Shown: piece after piece, positions 34,034 to 50,941 of the stretch
Layout: each line of letters opens with the position of its first letter
Position numbering within the stretch: the first letter of the stretch is position 1
Assembly (NCBI GenBank): GCA_963678705.1
Contig: OY783206.1
Coordinates: 15,325,807 to 15,389,806 of the forward strand
Length of the DNA: 64,000 nt
Direction: 5' to 3'
Origin: Panorpa germanica
Lineage: Eukaryota; Arthropoda; Insecta; Mecoptera; Panorpidae
Translations under genes and position numbers: made by a program
The notes under the pieces: generated by a model
Database searches by the model: none
Seen by the model: only the letters and a program-made list of their open reading frames with translations
What the model was told of the DNA's origin: nothing

Positions 34034-37000
34034 ATGGGTAAAGTGCGGTCGACAACTGGGGCCCCCCGTAAACAGGGCTTCAATAAATCGAACCATTCTA
34101 TGAATCCTGAAAGACCAACTGAGGGTTTAAAAGGTGTTGGAAAAGTCCGTACCAAAGCAACTATTAAACGACTGCAAATGTACAGAAACTTCAAAGCCAA
34201 AAGAGATAAAACCGGAAAAATTCTAACACCAGCTCCTTTTCAAGTAACTTAAATTTAATAAACATATTTCATTAAAAATGTTTTCAATATACATTTTCTT
34301 TTTGTATATTCTTCAGGGTCGTTTATCTAGTGGAACTGTAGCTCGTGTAGAACCGAGTCAACGTTGGTTTGGCAATTCCCGTGTTATATCACAAAATGCG
34401 CTGCAAAAATTTCAAGATGAACTAGGAACAGCTGTTAAAAACCCATACCAAGTTATTATGAAACCTACTACTCTTCCTATAACTCTTTTAAATGAAACTG
34501 CTAAAAATGCTAGAGTGCATTTGCTGGACACAGAAAGTTTTGACAGTGTTTTTGGAAAAAAGAAGAGTCGTAAAAGACCAAACATTAAAGCACTAGATTT
34601 GGAAAATCTTTCAAAAACTGCATTAGAATCGGGAGATTGTTACAATGGTGAAAAAGATCATGACCGAGTTAAGGAAGACGACGGTAATTTATAACAATTT
34701 ACTTACTGAAATACATTATTTGGACTATACTGCATATTATATTTAGTACAGTACAATTGGAATTTTACCTCAATATAGGGACTATACAAGGAACTATATA
34801 GCCTTTCAATAAGTTAGTAGGAGCATTTTTTTTTATAATATCTTTGTTTCTGTTGGTTTTACGACTATGAAAGTTATGTAACAAAAGAAAGTTAAAAACA
34901 TTTATTACCAGGTAAAGGTTCTGGTATATAATATGCTAAGGCAATAGTCGAGTGCGTTGAGGCATTGTAACTGGTTTACTTGTACTCAGTTTCAATATTA
35001 AGACCACTACTATATTTATTTGGTTTAATTATTGTTTGATTCAATAATTATATGCAGAATGTCAATTTGAACTTATCGATAAGGTAAGGTATCGATCCTA
35101 CTTTTTACCTATTCAAAAATATATGGTTTTTGCCAATATTTTACAAAAAAAATTCAATCATGAACATTCTTATAATTAATACGTATCTTATAATATAAGG
35201 CAAACTTCTTGTCCATTACGTAACCGAATTATATACTATTTTATCAAATTTTCAGGAAAACCATTTTGTACTAAACTTTTTTGTAGTAAATTCATTTATC
35301 TTTCTTTTGTTATATTACTTTTAAGGTCGTAAAACGAATAGAAACGAAAGACTAAAAAAGTGCTTCTTTCTAACACTATAAAAAAGTATACGGACAATAT
35401 ATCAGTAGGAACTTCATTTACTGCTTTCATCTACTTGAACGTTGAAATGAACAAGAAAAACAAGAAAGAAACCAACCCAATAAGTTATTATGGGGTTTCA
35501 GCGTGTTTTCCTTTTAATGTACAGAACTAATTGCTATATAATCGTATTCTAATTTTGTGAAAACTTTTTTTTTTGTGTATTCCAGGTGTTAAAGATTCAG
35601 TGAGAGATTGGGTATTTGGAGCTGGAATGAGCAAACGTATATGGAATGAATTATACAAGGTTGTGGACTCTTCTGACGTATTACTGCAAGTACTAGATGC
35701 AAGAGACCCACAAGGAACACGATGTCCTTTTATAGAGCAATTTTTACGAAAAGAAAAACCTCATAAACATCTAATGTTTATTTTAAATAAAGTAGATCTT
35801 GTGCCAACTTGGGTTACACAGAGATGGGTGGCTATTTTAAGTGCTGAATATCCAACTATTGCATTCCATTCTTCATTAACACATCCATTTGGTTTGTTCC
35901 TTTATCACATCTATTTTGAAATATGTCATACTAGTGACCGGATTTATACGCATTTTGCATATTTGTACATTTTTTAGGATAATGTATACTTTTGTACATT
36001 TATCATGCTTTTATATAATCCTGTTGTTATTTATCTGTTTCATTTTAGGTATTACAATTACGCCTGAATTTCACTTACTTTTTTTACTTACATATTTCCC
36101 AAAAATTTGTGTACATAACACATATTTAAGAAGTTTTGTTGCATATAAATCTGGGTCCCAGTAATAACTTTTCTCAGTTATTATTTTTGTAAATATTAAC
36201 GTTAGTAAGCCAAATATTCTAAGATCTTACAATAAATCTATTTTGTTTTTTGTAGGTAAAGGTTCACTTATTAATCTTCTTCGTCAATTTGGAAAACTTC
36301 ATATTGATAAAAAACAAATCAGTGTTGGATTTATTGGCTATCCTAATGTTGGAAAATCATCTGTTATCAATACTTTGCGATCTAAAAAAGTTTGCAAAGT
36401 GGCACCTATTGCTGGAGAAACCAAAGTGTGGCAATATATTACATTGATGAAACGAATATATCTAATTGATTGCCCTGGTGTGGTATATCCTTCAGCTGAA
36501 ACTGATACGGAAAAGGTTTTGAAGGGAGTCGTTCGAGTTGAGCTTGTGCAACAACCAGAAGATTATGTTGCACCTGTTCTAGAGCGAGTACGTCCAGATT
36601 ATATTAAGAAAACTTACAAAATAGATACTTGGACCGATTCTATAGATTTTTTGGAAAAATTAGCAGCGAGAACAGGTAAATTGTTAAAAGGTGGTGAACC
36701 GGATGTTGCTATTGCCGCAAGAATTGTCCTTAATGATTGGCAGAGAGGTAAATTACCATTTTATGTTGCACCTGCTGGTTTTGAAAAACCACTTTCTAAT
36801 AACAATGAATTAGAAGCGGAAGTGAAATCAAATGCAGAAATAATCAATACAAATAATACTAATAGTAACGCTGAAGACAAAACGAACGAAATATCTGAAA
36901 AGATTCCATCGCTAAATCTTAAAGATAAAAAAGAAGAAGATAATATTGAAAACGAAACAGATTCCAAGAAGAAAAACAATTTTGGTGTAGTCCAAGATTT

Positions 37001-37451
37001 TAACAAAATTCGTGTAGGTTTAGATTTTGATTCGGGAGATATTAAAAAACTAGAACCAATAGAAAAATTAGAAAAGAATGAAAATAGTAAGAAGAAGAAA
37101 GACAAAGCAATTAAGAGGAAACTAGAGGTTGAACAAGAAGATGCCGATAGCTCCGATTTTAGTGACTTTTATTCTAATAGTGATAATGAAATTTCTGAGG
37201 AAGATATACCAGTTAAAAAAATATGTAAAAAGAGTAGCTTACAATCAGCTAGTGGTGATTTTAAAGTCGAAGAGGTTTTGATAAAGAAATCAAGAAAAGA
37301 AGATGATGGTCGAATAAAACCAGAAGGGACAAAATTATTATCCAAGCAACGGCGAGCACTTGAACGTGCAAATAAAAGAAAGAAAATTGGGAGCAACTTT
37401 TATGAAACAGCAAATGTTAAAAATAGAAATAGAAATAAAAAGCACGTATAA
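34034..37451 (+). CDS. GNL2: Nucleolar GTP-binding protein 2 (GNL2/NGP-1)
   Basis: Four coding exons: 34034-34243, 34317-34683, 35586-35891, 36256-37451; 692 codons plus stop, close to human GNL2 (about 731). It is a circularly permuted GTPase of the YlqF/YawG family: DARDPQGTR at about 230-238, the G4 motif NKVDL (260-264) precedes the P-loop GYPNVGKSS (322-330), and G3 is DCPG (366-369). The N-terminus ([20 protein letters not shown]) and the lysine/glutamate-rich C-terminus are as in the family and hold nucleolar signals. The protein acts in the nucleolus in large ribosomal subunit assembly and export. The start has a good ATG context (accATGG) and follows a splice acceptor. Intron 2 contains a repeat at about 34780-35530. 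The nearby Vha68 and eIF3f genes are also growth genes, but each has its own promoter. Confidence 0.96.
34780..35530. repeat. Dispersed foldback-like repeat in GNL2 intron 2
   Basis: Blocks at 35265-35520 (agtaaattcatttatctttc, aatgaacaagaaaaacaag, ccaataagttattatggggt) match, same orientation, 44890-45062 in eIF3f intron 4. The left part near 34795-34870 resembles an inverse of the right part. Family unknown, non-coding. Confidence 0.5.
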
Positions 37452-37839
37452 TATAATTACATTATATAGTTATTTGTGTAATATATGTTTTATTATAAAT
37501 ATATGTTTTAACTGCTTAGTTGAATAATTGAATTGGTCTTTCTTTACAAAATTTATGATAAAATAAAATTCCAAACAGATTTTCAAATTTCCACAAAGAG
37601 ACATCTGATGAAAGGAATTTAAAATAAGTCTAAGAAATGATAATAAATTTATATAAAGTATATATTTATTATTATATATCTAATTTCCCTTATTCTTTTT
37701 TCAATTTTTTTCTTTTTAGTGTTGACAAGGTTTAATTATTAATTGATGTTTAAATAACTTATATTTTTCTATATCCTGTTGCGCACGCAATTAAAAATGA
37801 GATAACAAACATTATCTGACTTTCGTAGTTCCAATTTTC

Positions 37840-37909
37840 TGTGCAGTCTGTGTCAGCTGACAGTCTTGTGATAGCTTTGGAGAGCTAGTCGGCGCACTTA
37901 GTATCTGTT
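37840..37909 (+). promoter_or_regulatory. Probable 5' UTR exon and promoter region of Vha68
   Basis: A short GC-richer stretch (cagtctgtgtcagctgacag .. gctagtcggcgcacttag) ends in ctgtt followed by GTAAGT, a strong splice donor at 37910. A matching acceptor, ttttacag, lies at 38650-38657, 18 bases before the Vha68 start codon. Vha68 genes of other insects have such a leader intron. The exact transcription start is not visible. Confidence 0.5.
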
Positions 37910-38675
37910 GTAAGTTCCAAAAATATATAATATTTAATTTATCATATTTTAGGTTCTACATTATTACAAGTAGGCGTAGGTTCTACGTTATTACAGGTAT
38001 TTTGAAAAAAATTATGAATTTTTCTTACATTTCTATATTTTTCCATGTATGTACTAAAAATCGACCTACATTGCGCATATCGATAACTTAGTGTTGTAGT
38101 ATATATTCTTATAAAGAACTCTATCTGAACTTATTTGTATTAAGTCTATAATATTTACAAGAATATATACTGGATATCTTTGATAAATATGCCTAAAAAT
38201 CAAGTTTAAAATGTAGGCGTGACACCATTTTATACCATAAGATCTGTCATGTGACTGTTTTCACCAATGTTTTTAATAAGAGTTTTATCAGTGTTACGTA
38301 GACGCCTAGAAAATGTCTTTATTCAAAAAACTTACAATTCTTACAATTCATTAATAGTTTTTTTTTACACATCACGAGACTAAGATCATATGATAACCAT
38401 GTCATCTGATTTTTAAAAGTTACACGTTACTTATTCTAGCCAATTCGATATTAATATTATCAATTAAAGTAAATAAGAAAATAAACCTAAATTTTATTAG
38501 ATCTATGTTAAGGATTTGTATTTACAACATTTATATGTATTTTACAATATTTAAATTATCATGAAGAACTAGTTCTGAAATAATGGATGAATAGTCGATA
38601 TTATTGGTATATAATTTTTCTCCCATATAGAAATGTTTCATAAAATTCATTTTACAGAATAAGTACTAATTCAAG

Positions 38676-41823
<3,148 letters not shown>

Positions 41824-43330
41824 CTTGTATTTAACAATTCGCGCCAAGCATTTTTACAAATCAAAATCATTGTAAAATATTTAAATCGATATTGTTAGTA
41901 TTAAAAAATAGGGTCGCCCTCTTGCATTCCAATTTGAAAAAAATATTAAGTTGCAGAAATTAAACAAAATGTGTCAGTTAATTTTGTTTATAGTAGATAT
42001 TCCTATTTAATAATGTAATGTAATATTTTGCAGATATTTAATTAACAATAAATTCGAAAATATTACAAGTTAACTGCATTGATTAAAAAATCTTTTTGTG
42101 ATTTTAAAGGAAATTTAGATTATTTCGGTGCTTGGCATAATTAGAAATTGCAATAACTTTATTTTTAAGACACGTTCTTTGGTATATTTTAATACCAATC
42201 TAAAAACAATTTAACACTATGTTCTGGTTTAGATCGATATCATTTTACTTGTAAATTATATTTAAACAATTTGAATGTCATATATACAATTATATGCAGT
42301 ATTAATTTTAACTTTGTTAATTATTTGACATTAAAATTTTTTAAACAGTCATGTATATTATTACTAACGTTTAAAGAGTTAATGTTATTTTATTTTCAAC
42401 AAAAATATTCCAAATATATATTTGTGTGTTAACTGTGTACAGATGTAACTAATTACGTAAATATTGTATCTATCAAATAAAATCTGAAAAATATTTAAAA
42501 TAGCTGTATAAAAAGTGATAAAAGTTACAATAAATAAATGTTCATTAGAATTTATTTTTGTTCTTTTAGCAATAACCTACGTTGAAGTGAGATTATTAGT
42601 TCAGGTATGCATTGTCGTAAAAAGAGAGGTACAGCGTGGCCACAAATCACAAGTGTGTCTCAGATGGTGCAATCATACTGGAGGAGGTTATTTTATTACC
42701 GTACATCGAGTTCATTACTTCTAATTTTTGGATACTTTTTAATTAGAAATTCAAATTTTTTATCTTTCCTCCATGATAAAAGTTATAATATAATAAAAAA
42801 ACTCCTCGTAATAATATAAAAACATATATCATTAAAAACAATTTTTACGTCCTACAACTTTATTAAAATATATGTATCTTTAATAAAATAAATAGTGCAT
42901 ATAAATGTATATGAAGAACCGCCAACCACGAATATTTTCTCTATTAAAACAAAAACGTTTGTGTTCAAATACCGAATGTTTGTCATGTAAACTTGTGTAC
43001 GCATATACGCTTTAGCATCGCGCACGATCAATCATGTTTAGTTTAAATGTACTCTAATGACTCAACCTGACACAAGCACAAAAGCGTATTTATCTAAGAA
43101 TAGCAGAATAGGTACAGATTTATAGAAATTAAGCAGATTCATAACCATTGTTTATTACCCAGTTTGTTAATACTTTTTTCAAATTTTTATAACTACCGCT
43201 CCCATTACTAAACTTACTATATAACAAGTTATATACTTGTTGAACTACTAGTTTACTCTGTGTCTCGTCCAGTCTCGTCAGCCTATTGGAGAAGGTTCTG
43301 CTCGTATATTATTTTTTCTTTTATGTCAAA
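41824..43330. other. Vha68 3' UTR and spacer to eIF3f
   Basis: Likely polyadenylation signals for Vha68 are aataaa at about 42050 and at about 42475. The rest is AT-rich. The open frames at 42515-42819 overlap each other and show no domain. The last 70 bases before 43331 (ctcgtccagtctcgtcagcc) are richer in C and G and probably hold the eIF3f start site. Confidence 0.45.
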
Positions 43331-45595
43331 ATGGCTCTCAATTTAACCGTACGGGTTCATCCCGTTGTATTATTTCAAATTGTAGATGCTTATGAAAGAC
43401 GAAATGCAGATTCGTTGCGAGTAATTGGAACATTACTAGGTAAGCTCCTATTATATTTTTATAACATTCTAATTTTTTATAACGTGTTTATTTATCCCCA
43501 TATGACTTTTAGGAACTGTAGATAAAGGTGTCGTAGAAGTAACAAATTGTTTTTGCGTGCCCCACAAGGAGCACGCTGATCAAGTTGAAGCAGAATTAAA
43601 CTATGCTCTAGATGTATACGATTTAAATCGACGAGTTAACGCTGCCGAAAGTATTGTAGGTTAGTTAACCACCATCTTGAATTTGACAACTAGCAACTAA
43701 ATATTGTTTTCAAGAAATACATTTTATTTATTATATTTTATAGGTTGGTGGGCAACTGGAAATGAAGTAACAAATCATTCATCTGTTATTCATGAGTATT
43801 ACAGCAGAGAATGCACAAACCCTGTGCATTTAACACTAGATACATCTTTGCAAGGAGCTCGCATGGGGCTTAGAGGTTACGTATGTGTCGCACTTGGAGT
43901 TCCTGGTGGACGACCAGGATCAATGTTTACTCCAATAAATGTTGATGTAACATGTTACGAACCTGAGGTATTGCAATATTAATTGTTTGTTTATACGATA
44001 TAAATGTTTTTGCAAGTGAACTGAAAATATAATGGATGGACGCTTGCTTCTAGGTGGTTGGCCTTCAACTTTGCCAGAAGACAATGTCTACATCTGGAGG
44101 TCGTGCTAGAAATGGCGCTGGCACGGTTCAACCAATGATGGATTTAGCACAAGTAGCTGAAGCCTCTGCAAAATTGCAAGGACTTTTGGAGCAGGTATAA
44201 AAATCATTTGTTTCCAACATGCAGAACATCACATTAAATATAGAGTTTCAACTTTTAGTACAAGTTAATTCATATTTTTTACTTTTGTATTGTTTAATTG
44301 TATACTCTCTGAATTGAATTACCAAGTGTTATTATTTGCTGATATATGAAACTAACTGAAGCACTTTACTTTGCACGCAGAGTAAAATTAATTTTCTATA
44401 ATTAAATTCTATAACATGAGTTCATTCTCTGTTATGATATTCTGTATTTTAAGCTACTGTAGCAAATTTTCCTTATTACGCTTCATTTCATAATTTTTTT
44501 TTATCACCCTTATGTTGTATCATTTCCTCTAAAACGAACCCAATGTTAACTGAATCAGCCATAAGGATTACATGGCTTGCTTTAAATATCGTTATGAGTT
44601 ATTTTAATATAAAGGAGACAACATAGGGTTGATTGACTAATTAGAATTTGACCTCAAAATAGTTTATTGATTTAGTTTATTTGTTTTTCTTGCTCATTTT
44701 ATATAAATGGACTATGAATAGTCCCTACCGAATATTCCCGCATATTATTTACAACGTTAAAAAGGAGTTTTTTTTTTAATGATGTCTTCGTTTCTATTAC
44801 TTTTAAGACTAAAAATGTAATAAAACCATTTTATGTACAATTATTTAAGTTTTCGTGAAGACCATTACTTGTATAAAAAAAATGAATTGAACTTTTTGTG
44901 TAGTAAATTATCTTATCTCTCTTTTGTTTTATGACTTTTGTAGTTTTTAAACCATAAGAAACGAAGAGCTAAAGGAACACTAAAACATGTATTTCTGTAG
45001 AATGTTCAAATGAACAAGAAAAACTAAAGAAAAATCCTTTCAATAAATTATTTTGAGGTTTTTAACGTGATTTTTGCCTAATTATACTGCATTTACATGG
45101 TCACAACTATATTTCTATTTATAATTATAGTTCAAATTACGAGAGTTCTGAGGTAACTCATACTTAAAAGAGGTTATAAGAGCCGTATAAATCTATGATA
45201 CGATAATGAATTTTAGCTGATTCCTTTCTATATAATTTTTAGAAAAATAAGTGAGTCAGTGCGATTTCGTTGTATTAGCAGCTTATACGGCACAAGTTCT
45301 TTTAAGTACGAGTCGCCGGCGAACTCTCGTAGTTTAAACTATATCATTAATATTAAATTATTTTTAGGTATTAGCTTACGTAGAGGATGTGCTACACAAC
45401 CGAGCACAACCTGATAATGCAGTAGGGCGGGCTTTGTTGGATCTTGTTAGTTCAGTACCTAAGATGACTCCAGAACAATTCAATCAAATGTTTAATTCAA
45501 ACGTTAAAGATTTACTTATGGTTGTTACTTTGTCTCAATTAATTAAAACTCAATTACAATTGAATGAGAAATTAACATTGTTGACCACTCTTTAA
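43331..45595 (+). CDS. eIF3f: Eukaryotic translation initiation factor 3 subunit F
   Basis: Five exons: 43331-43439, 43513-43659, 43744-43967, 44054-44194, 45368-45595; 849 bases, 282 codons plus stop, in line with about 280 residues in Drosophila. The N-terminal MPN domain begins at [20 protein letters not shown] and includes [20 protein letters not shown] and the [20 protein letters not shown] strand; like other eIF3f it lacks the metal-binding JAMM residues of active deubiquitinases. The C-terminal helices end LTLLTTL. The protein is a structural subunit of eIF3, which brings the 40S subunit to mRNA in the cytoplasm. Intron 4 is over 1.1 kb and is filled with two repeats. Polyadenylation signal aataaaa lies near 45652. 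Confidence 0.97.
44650..45062. mobile_element. Foldback repeat in eIF3f intron 4
   Basis: The left end cctcaaaatagtttattgat with tgtttttcttgctcattt is the inverse of the right end aatgaacaagaaaaactaaa .. caataaattattttgagg. About 410 bp, non-coding. Related to the repeat in GNL2 intron 2. Confidence 0.6.
45128..45347. mobile_element. Small MITE in eIF3f intron 4
   Basis: About 220 bp with inverted ends: caaattacgagagttctgag .. tcatacttaaaag .. gccgtataa at the left and ttatacggcacaagttcttt .. gaactctcgtagtttaaact at the right. Non-coding, and its right end is only 20 bp before the exon 5 acceptor at 45361-45367. Confidence 0.65.
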
Positions 45596-46137
45596 GTTTC
45601 TACTGACTACATTTCTTTATTTATCTTCATAAGTTGCATTGTGTTGATAGAAAAATAAAATATAAACTATAAACAATTATAAATTTGTGTATTATAATCT
45701 TGTAGTAGTAGATAACCTGATTGAAAATATAAAGCGACGTTTACTCTTATATAACGTAATATAAATTATAAAACTCAACCATGTCTGAATTTCTATAAAA
45801 CTGTGCCATATTGATATTGTTAAAGTTGGATACCAAGACCTCAAATGTCCAATTATTTTTTATATCGCTATATTTTAAGAGATTAACAATTAAAATAGTA
45901 TCTCTTTAATTATTAAAGGGATCGTTATAGAAAATTCCAAACATGTGACGTAACGTTTTGATATATGTATTAAGAGAGTTCTTCATTAAGTATGCTATCT
46001 CTTTTCTACAGCAGAACGTAAAATAGATATAATAACACACTTAACACAAAACACTCATATAAAAAAAATTGAAACTTATAGCCTTTTTCACATCTGCATT
46101 CAGCGGCATTTTAAAACTTTTAAAATTTATAAATCGA
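45596..46137. other. eIF3f 3' UTR and AT-rich spacer
   Basis: After the stop codon a polyadenylation signal is present near 45652. The segment 45830-45930 has wording similar to part of the TGGGCTTGTGTCCT MITE (cctcaaatgtccaattattttt, aattattaaagggat) and is probably a decayed copy without ends. Confidence 0.4.
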
Positions 46138-46855
46138 CTAGAGCTTACCTCCGCCGCAAACGGACGTCTTTTTAGTGTGTACGATTTGAGTCCAACAAAT
46201 TGTAATTTAATTACTAATTTTAATTCTATTTTCAATTAGAAATATTTAACTTTTTCAATAATAAAATGATTTTTCATATAAATTAACTAAAAAATATATT
46301 TTTTTAGACAAAATATGAAATATTTTCATTTTATTCGTTTTTTGTCTTTCAAAATTGGGATTTTTTTTTCGATTTGTACCCCCAGTTACCCCATATATAA
46401 AACTTCGACTTTCTAACTCAATTTTTACCATCGGGAAAAACCGCTCCCATACACCCAAATGAAATTTTTGAATTTATTTTTTTTAATAATATTTATTAAT
46501 TTAACATTATTAAATAATCCAAAATTTGATTTTTTTTCCAAAGTTTCCTACTGAGTAATTTTCTAATTTTCTCAGCGTCCCTTTTATAAAATTTTCAAAT
46601 ATGTTTGCATTCAATAGTGTAATACACATGCAATATTTCACCTGTTTATCTTTTACGAATAAAGTGTTATACAGAAAAAAGTGCCCATTTTTGTCCAGCT
46701 TTTCCAAAATTACATGAATTCCAGGAAATTTAGTTAAAAATTCAAGAACGCCAAAAGTCTTAGAATTTTTTTTTCTACAAGATAGGAAATTTTTAAAAAC
46801 ATTCCTGGAGGCGTTTTCGAGCTACCATATAAAATTCAGTACCAAACATATAAGA
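46138..46855 (-). mobile_element. Non-autonomous Helitron, minus strand, diverged
   Basis: Same family as 904-4080. On the minus strand it starts TCTTATATGTTTGGTACTG near 46855 and ends with a decayed hairpin and CTAG at 46138-46141. Many substitutions and indels separate it from the inverted-repeat copies, so it is older. Directly beyond it, at 46859-46890, a second 3' end (CTAG with a gtgacggggcgatg stem) marks the remnant of another Helitron. Confidence 0.68.
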
Positions 46856-47029
46856 ATACTAGTGCATCGCCCCGTCACAAAGGCTTGTATATAATATTTG
46901 TGATGAAATTAAAGTTATTTGTTAAATTGAACATAATGCTAAATATTATTTTTAAGCTATTTTCGCTAAAATGTATGTTTTTTTAAATTTCTGTTCATTT
47001 TTTCTGCTCTAAATCTACCACTTACCCTA

Positions 47030-47420
47030 ACTAAGCCGAAGTTTGACTTGAACGTTTCCGCACTTTCAATTTAATTCCAATGTATCTCCGCTGCAGAGCG
47101 GTAAATACCAGCACCACGGCACACGTTCCACAGTCATTTATCGCTTCTGATCTGAGCGTCTTCGCCCTGTAGAGCACAGCTTCAGCACCCCGCTCCTGCA
47201 CTTCGAATAAAATAACCCTGCGTTTTCGTTCTCTTGCATACAAATCTCTTAACAATTCATTTTCAAAATTAATTTTTTTCTGTAACCCTATATAATAATT
47301 TTCATCCATAAGTGTACATTGTTTTTAAATAATTATTCGCTAAGATAATGTTTGTTAAAATTTTCCCGTTCCCGTACATTCAATTCAATTCCACTTCCAG
47401 CACCTAAGAACTAACTAGCT
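47030..47420 (-). repeat. Dispersed GC-richer repeat related to 1-720
   Basis: On the minus strand this segment reads much like 327-490: both give AVVL..AL..R..GI.LKVR in one frame, and share nucleotide blocks around caattgaaagtgcg. The 92-codon frame has no known domain and the two copies differ by indels, so I treat it as a repeat. A partial second unit follows at about 47370-47420. Confidence 0.5.
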
Positions 47421-47560
47421 CTGCAGCGCCTCTCCTCACAGTGTTACCATCCCTTAACGTAATTTGCGCCCCAGCGCATTTGATATTTCTTGGTTTTGGC
47501 CATCGGCGCACGCCGCCTTTATGATATCGATGACACCCCCCTTAACCGATACTTCTCATA
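47421..47560. other. Unusually GC-rich block of unknown nature
   Basis: This stretch (cgccccagcgcatttgatat .. ggccatcggcgcacgccgcc .. gatatcgatgacacccccc) is markedly richer in G and C than its surroundings. No reading frame of length, no tRNA-like fold that I can draw. It may be the end of a retroelement or SINE. Confidence 0.35.
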
Positions 47561-50559
47561 CAATCTTATATTAAACACTATTTTACAATACAGTTATCTG
47601 CAGTTAGAAAAAGGTAATCTTGCTTTCTGATGAATAGATTGACTCTGTATTGCTCTGTATATAGTTTCAATATATATAAAAGACGGTTTGTACGGAGTCA
47701 TGGCTTCGACATTTTGCATACTAAAGTATAAGAATATGAATAATAAAGTATTAAGAAGTTGCGGTGGCATAATGTGTCCATAGTCAATGCGGTCATAATT
47801 AAGACCATAGATCGTACCTTTTCATTAGTAACGGTAATTTTTTATTTGATAATTTTAACTTTCTTTAAATTACGGAATACATTAAAAAATGCATTTGAAA
47901 TATACCTCATTTTGAACACGAAATATTCTAGTATTATATTACTCCGTAAAAACAGATGGTTTGTGCCGAGTTCTGTATTCTATACAACACTATAGTTAAA
48001 TTTCCAAATCGAAAATAATTCTTATAATTCTATACTATGTGTTTCTACGATTTAAATGATTTTTTTTTAATAAAAATGGTGAAGATAATTAAGTATAAAT
48101 ATTAATGTCATTTAAAATCTGCTTGAGATAAGTGAAAATATTAAAGCGCAGCCATATTGTATTCTTTTTGTCAAATATACATTTAATTGTTCAAAGTAAA
48201 TTTCACGTTCAATTAAAAAATTTATGATTTAGTAAATAATATATTTTAGTGACAGTATAAAGAATTCATTTATTTATTAGGTGGTATTTAAAAGTAAGTG
48301 TTAACTGGTGCGAGGTTTACTGTGGGGACGTATACATATCACCTGTGAAATATTGTCCTAATTTCTCTGTAAGTAACTAATTTCTTTACGTAAATTATAA
48401 TTTACAACAAGAGCAATTCATTGTAATTATTAACAACCATAATATATCCTAAATAGCATATATTTGTGTACCATACATACAAAATATCTGTCACTCATCT
48501 GAAACATCTGTCAAAATATAAATCTGTAGTTCATCTATGACTGCTATTTATATTATTACAATTATTATTTTATTAATGATAAGTCTATTATTTAGAATTG
48601 TTTATTTATATTAATAAATATTACAGTTCGAGTATTTTCTTTCCTTATAAAAAAGAAAAATGTACTAGCTTTTTTTTAGTAAGTCAGTGAAGGTTGTAGT
48701 ATGAGTCATATTTTATGTCTTCATTTTTTACATTAATTATAAAAATCAAACCTTCTCCTTGCATTGTTGTTCCCGTAATTATAGACTAATGATCTCTATC
48801 GATATGTACAAAGTATATCTGTAGAATTCTAACCAATGTTAAGAACATCTTATTAGAATATGTGCGGCTTAAATGCTTTTATTATTTCGATATACGAGTA
48901 CTTCCTATATTTTAGAATAGAAATATCAAAATGTATTTTTTTAGGCACCTACATTACAAATAGAGTCAAAAAAATTCAAATTATCAAAAAAATGTGTGAA
49001 AATTGAAATTATTTTGTTATTGAATGAACATTTTTAAGATTGAATGATGCTCTGTATTAAAAACTATATATTCAAGTAAAATATTACAATTAGTAGTTTA
49101 AGAGAAATGAAGGTGCACTATTTATTTTACTATTTAAATCAATACCAAAAACTCGACAAATGTTATGATACAAATAGGGCCGATAATTCACTTGTAAATA
49201 ATTCTAGGCAATAATAGATAAAATTTAAGAACTTTCGTAAACATACTCTCAAATATATGTTTAAGCAAATGTGCATCCGGATTCTCGACAGTATTATTTA
49301 CAAATAAAGTTCTATCCAGAAAGGAATTACTTGTTAGAGATAATGATAGTTGAATGTATAATTTTAATTATTTTGACGATGCCACCTCCCATTTTTTTAA
49401 TTTTAAAATTATTCATCCTTTTCATGCCGGCATTAAATTGTGTTGGCTAGGGTAGCAGATTGCCGGATTTTTTTTTAAATTTTCATGTCATGTTTGAAGG
49501 TTTTGTACTTTTTCATTTAATATACATATTACTATTGAACATTTGCATATATCCTATGAATTCGTATTTTAAAAGAAATATTTATAGTAGTTAAATTTTC
49601 GATATTCAAAAGCAGAAATGTATTTTTAAATAAGTAGCTTATTTTAATTAGCTATTAATAAAGCTAATAATGAGCTTATTTGAAAGAGATTTTGGCAAAA
49701 ATATATTTATAGTGTGATGTATTGTAAAAAAGCTAAAGCGTGATTCTCACGACGCAGTTGAGAAGATCGGTAATTGTGTATTCAATAAAAGTTGAATATT
49801 ACCTAAATCTGTTCTAGTACAGTCATAGACTGTGTGTCTTTAAATCTGTTTCAGGCAATATTTAACTTTTGTTGAAGAACTCGGCTTGTGAGAACGCGGC
49901 TTAAGAAAAAAATAGTCAACATAAATGATTCTGAAAAACACTTAATTATAAAAATATTGAAATATATTTTTAAATTTATGTGACTTTTGTTAGAGGATCT
50001 CAAAACTGTGAATCTATAATTGAACTTAGAATCTGGGCTGCGGAGTAAAAAACGGCTTCGGATAATTTTAGCAATTCGACCAAATTAAATACTAAAACAT
50101 TAAGTATCGAGATTAATTGAAAAAGGAATATATATATAAAGAAATTATTTAAAATTTGAGTAGAAATTAATGTTCAAATGAATCTAAATTTGTACTCTAT
50201 CAAAAACAGAAATACTAAGCATCCGCAGATTCCATTTTACCCTGGGCGAATTTGTTACAAACAGATTTGTAGATTCTATTTTAACCCGTGCACAATTTTT
50301 CACAGTTTCTATTATAGTTCAATATTAATCTAGATAATAGATTTCATTTTATCCAACGAAAATGTTTTATATTAATTCAGTGTTAATTTGCTATAATGCA
50401 GCATACATTTGTTAAAAGTTTTGTAGTTCCTCCTTGAAGCGGGGGACATCGTTCTATTGCCAATTTTTAAGAAAGGAAAACACACTTTAATTTCAGTTCA
50501 CAATAACTAGAATTCTAGAACTGTATTGGTATACTGATAAAGTTAACTCCTATGACCGC
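47561..50559. other. Gene-free AT-rich region
   Basis: About 3 kb with no recognisable exon on either strand, no splice-bounded coding segment and no clear repeat ends. Open frames here are short and low in complexity. Confidence 0.45.
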
Positions 50560-50776
50560 AAATGTCATTTTTTTCACAATTAGTAATGAAAATAGTCAAT
50601 TAAAGAATCAGCACGATTAAAAGAATAAATAACTAAAAAAAATTAAAGAAACATTTAATATTATGTATTGTACATACATACACCTTAGTTAAATATATTT
50701 TTTATATATATTATTTAAATATTTTAGTCCAGTTGATAGAAATTTAATTTTTTCTCTGCGCGAAGTTCAAAACTGA
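50560..50776 (+). repeat. Dispersed repeat related to 23150-23390
   Basis: Same-strand similarity to 23150-23390 over about 220 bp. It ends against aatgggcttgtgtcc at about 50777, a lone terminal end of the MITE family found in full at 50942. Confidence 0.5.
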
Positions 50777-50941
50777 ATGGGCTTGTGTCCACGGTCGCCA
50801 TGTAGAACGGCTGAAAGAATGTTTTGATCGTTGTGAACGCTTAGTGGAGCGTCTTAGTGGAATGTCTATTTTATCGGCTACAAATGGCGAAATGACTCCA
50901 CCTGTCTGAATACAAATGAAGCTAAAGTTGATGCGAACTAT

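Noticed and set aside
35889-36164. Open frame between GNL2 exons 3 and 4
   Set aside because: It lies in intron 3, is Ile/Phe/Leu-rich and not GTPase-like; the spliced frame joins precisely without it.
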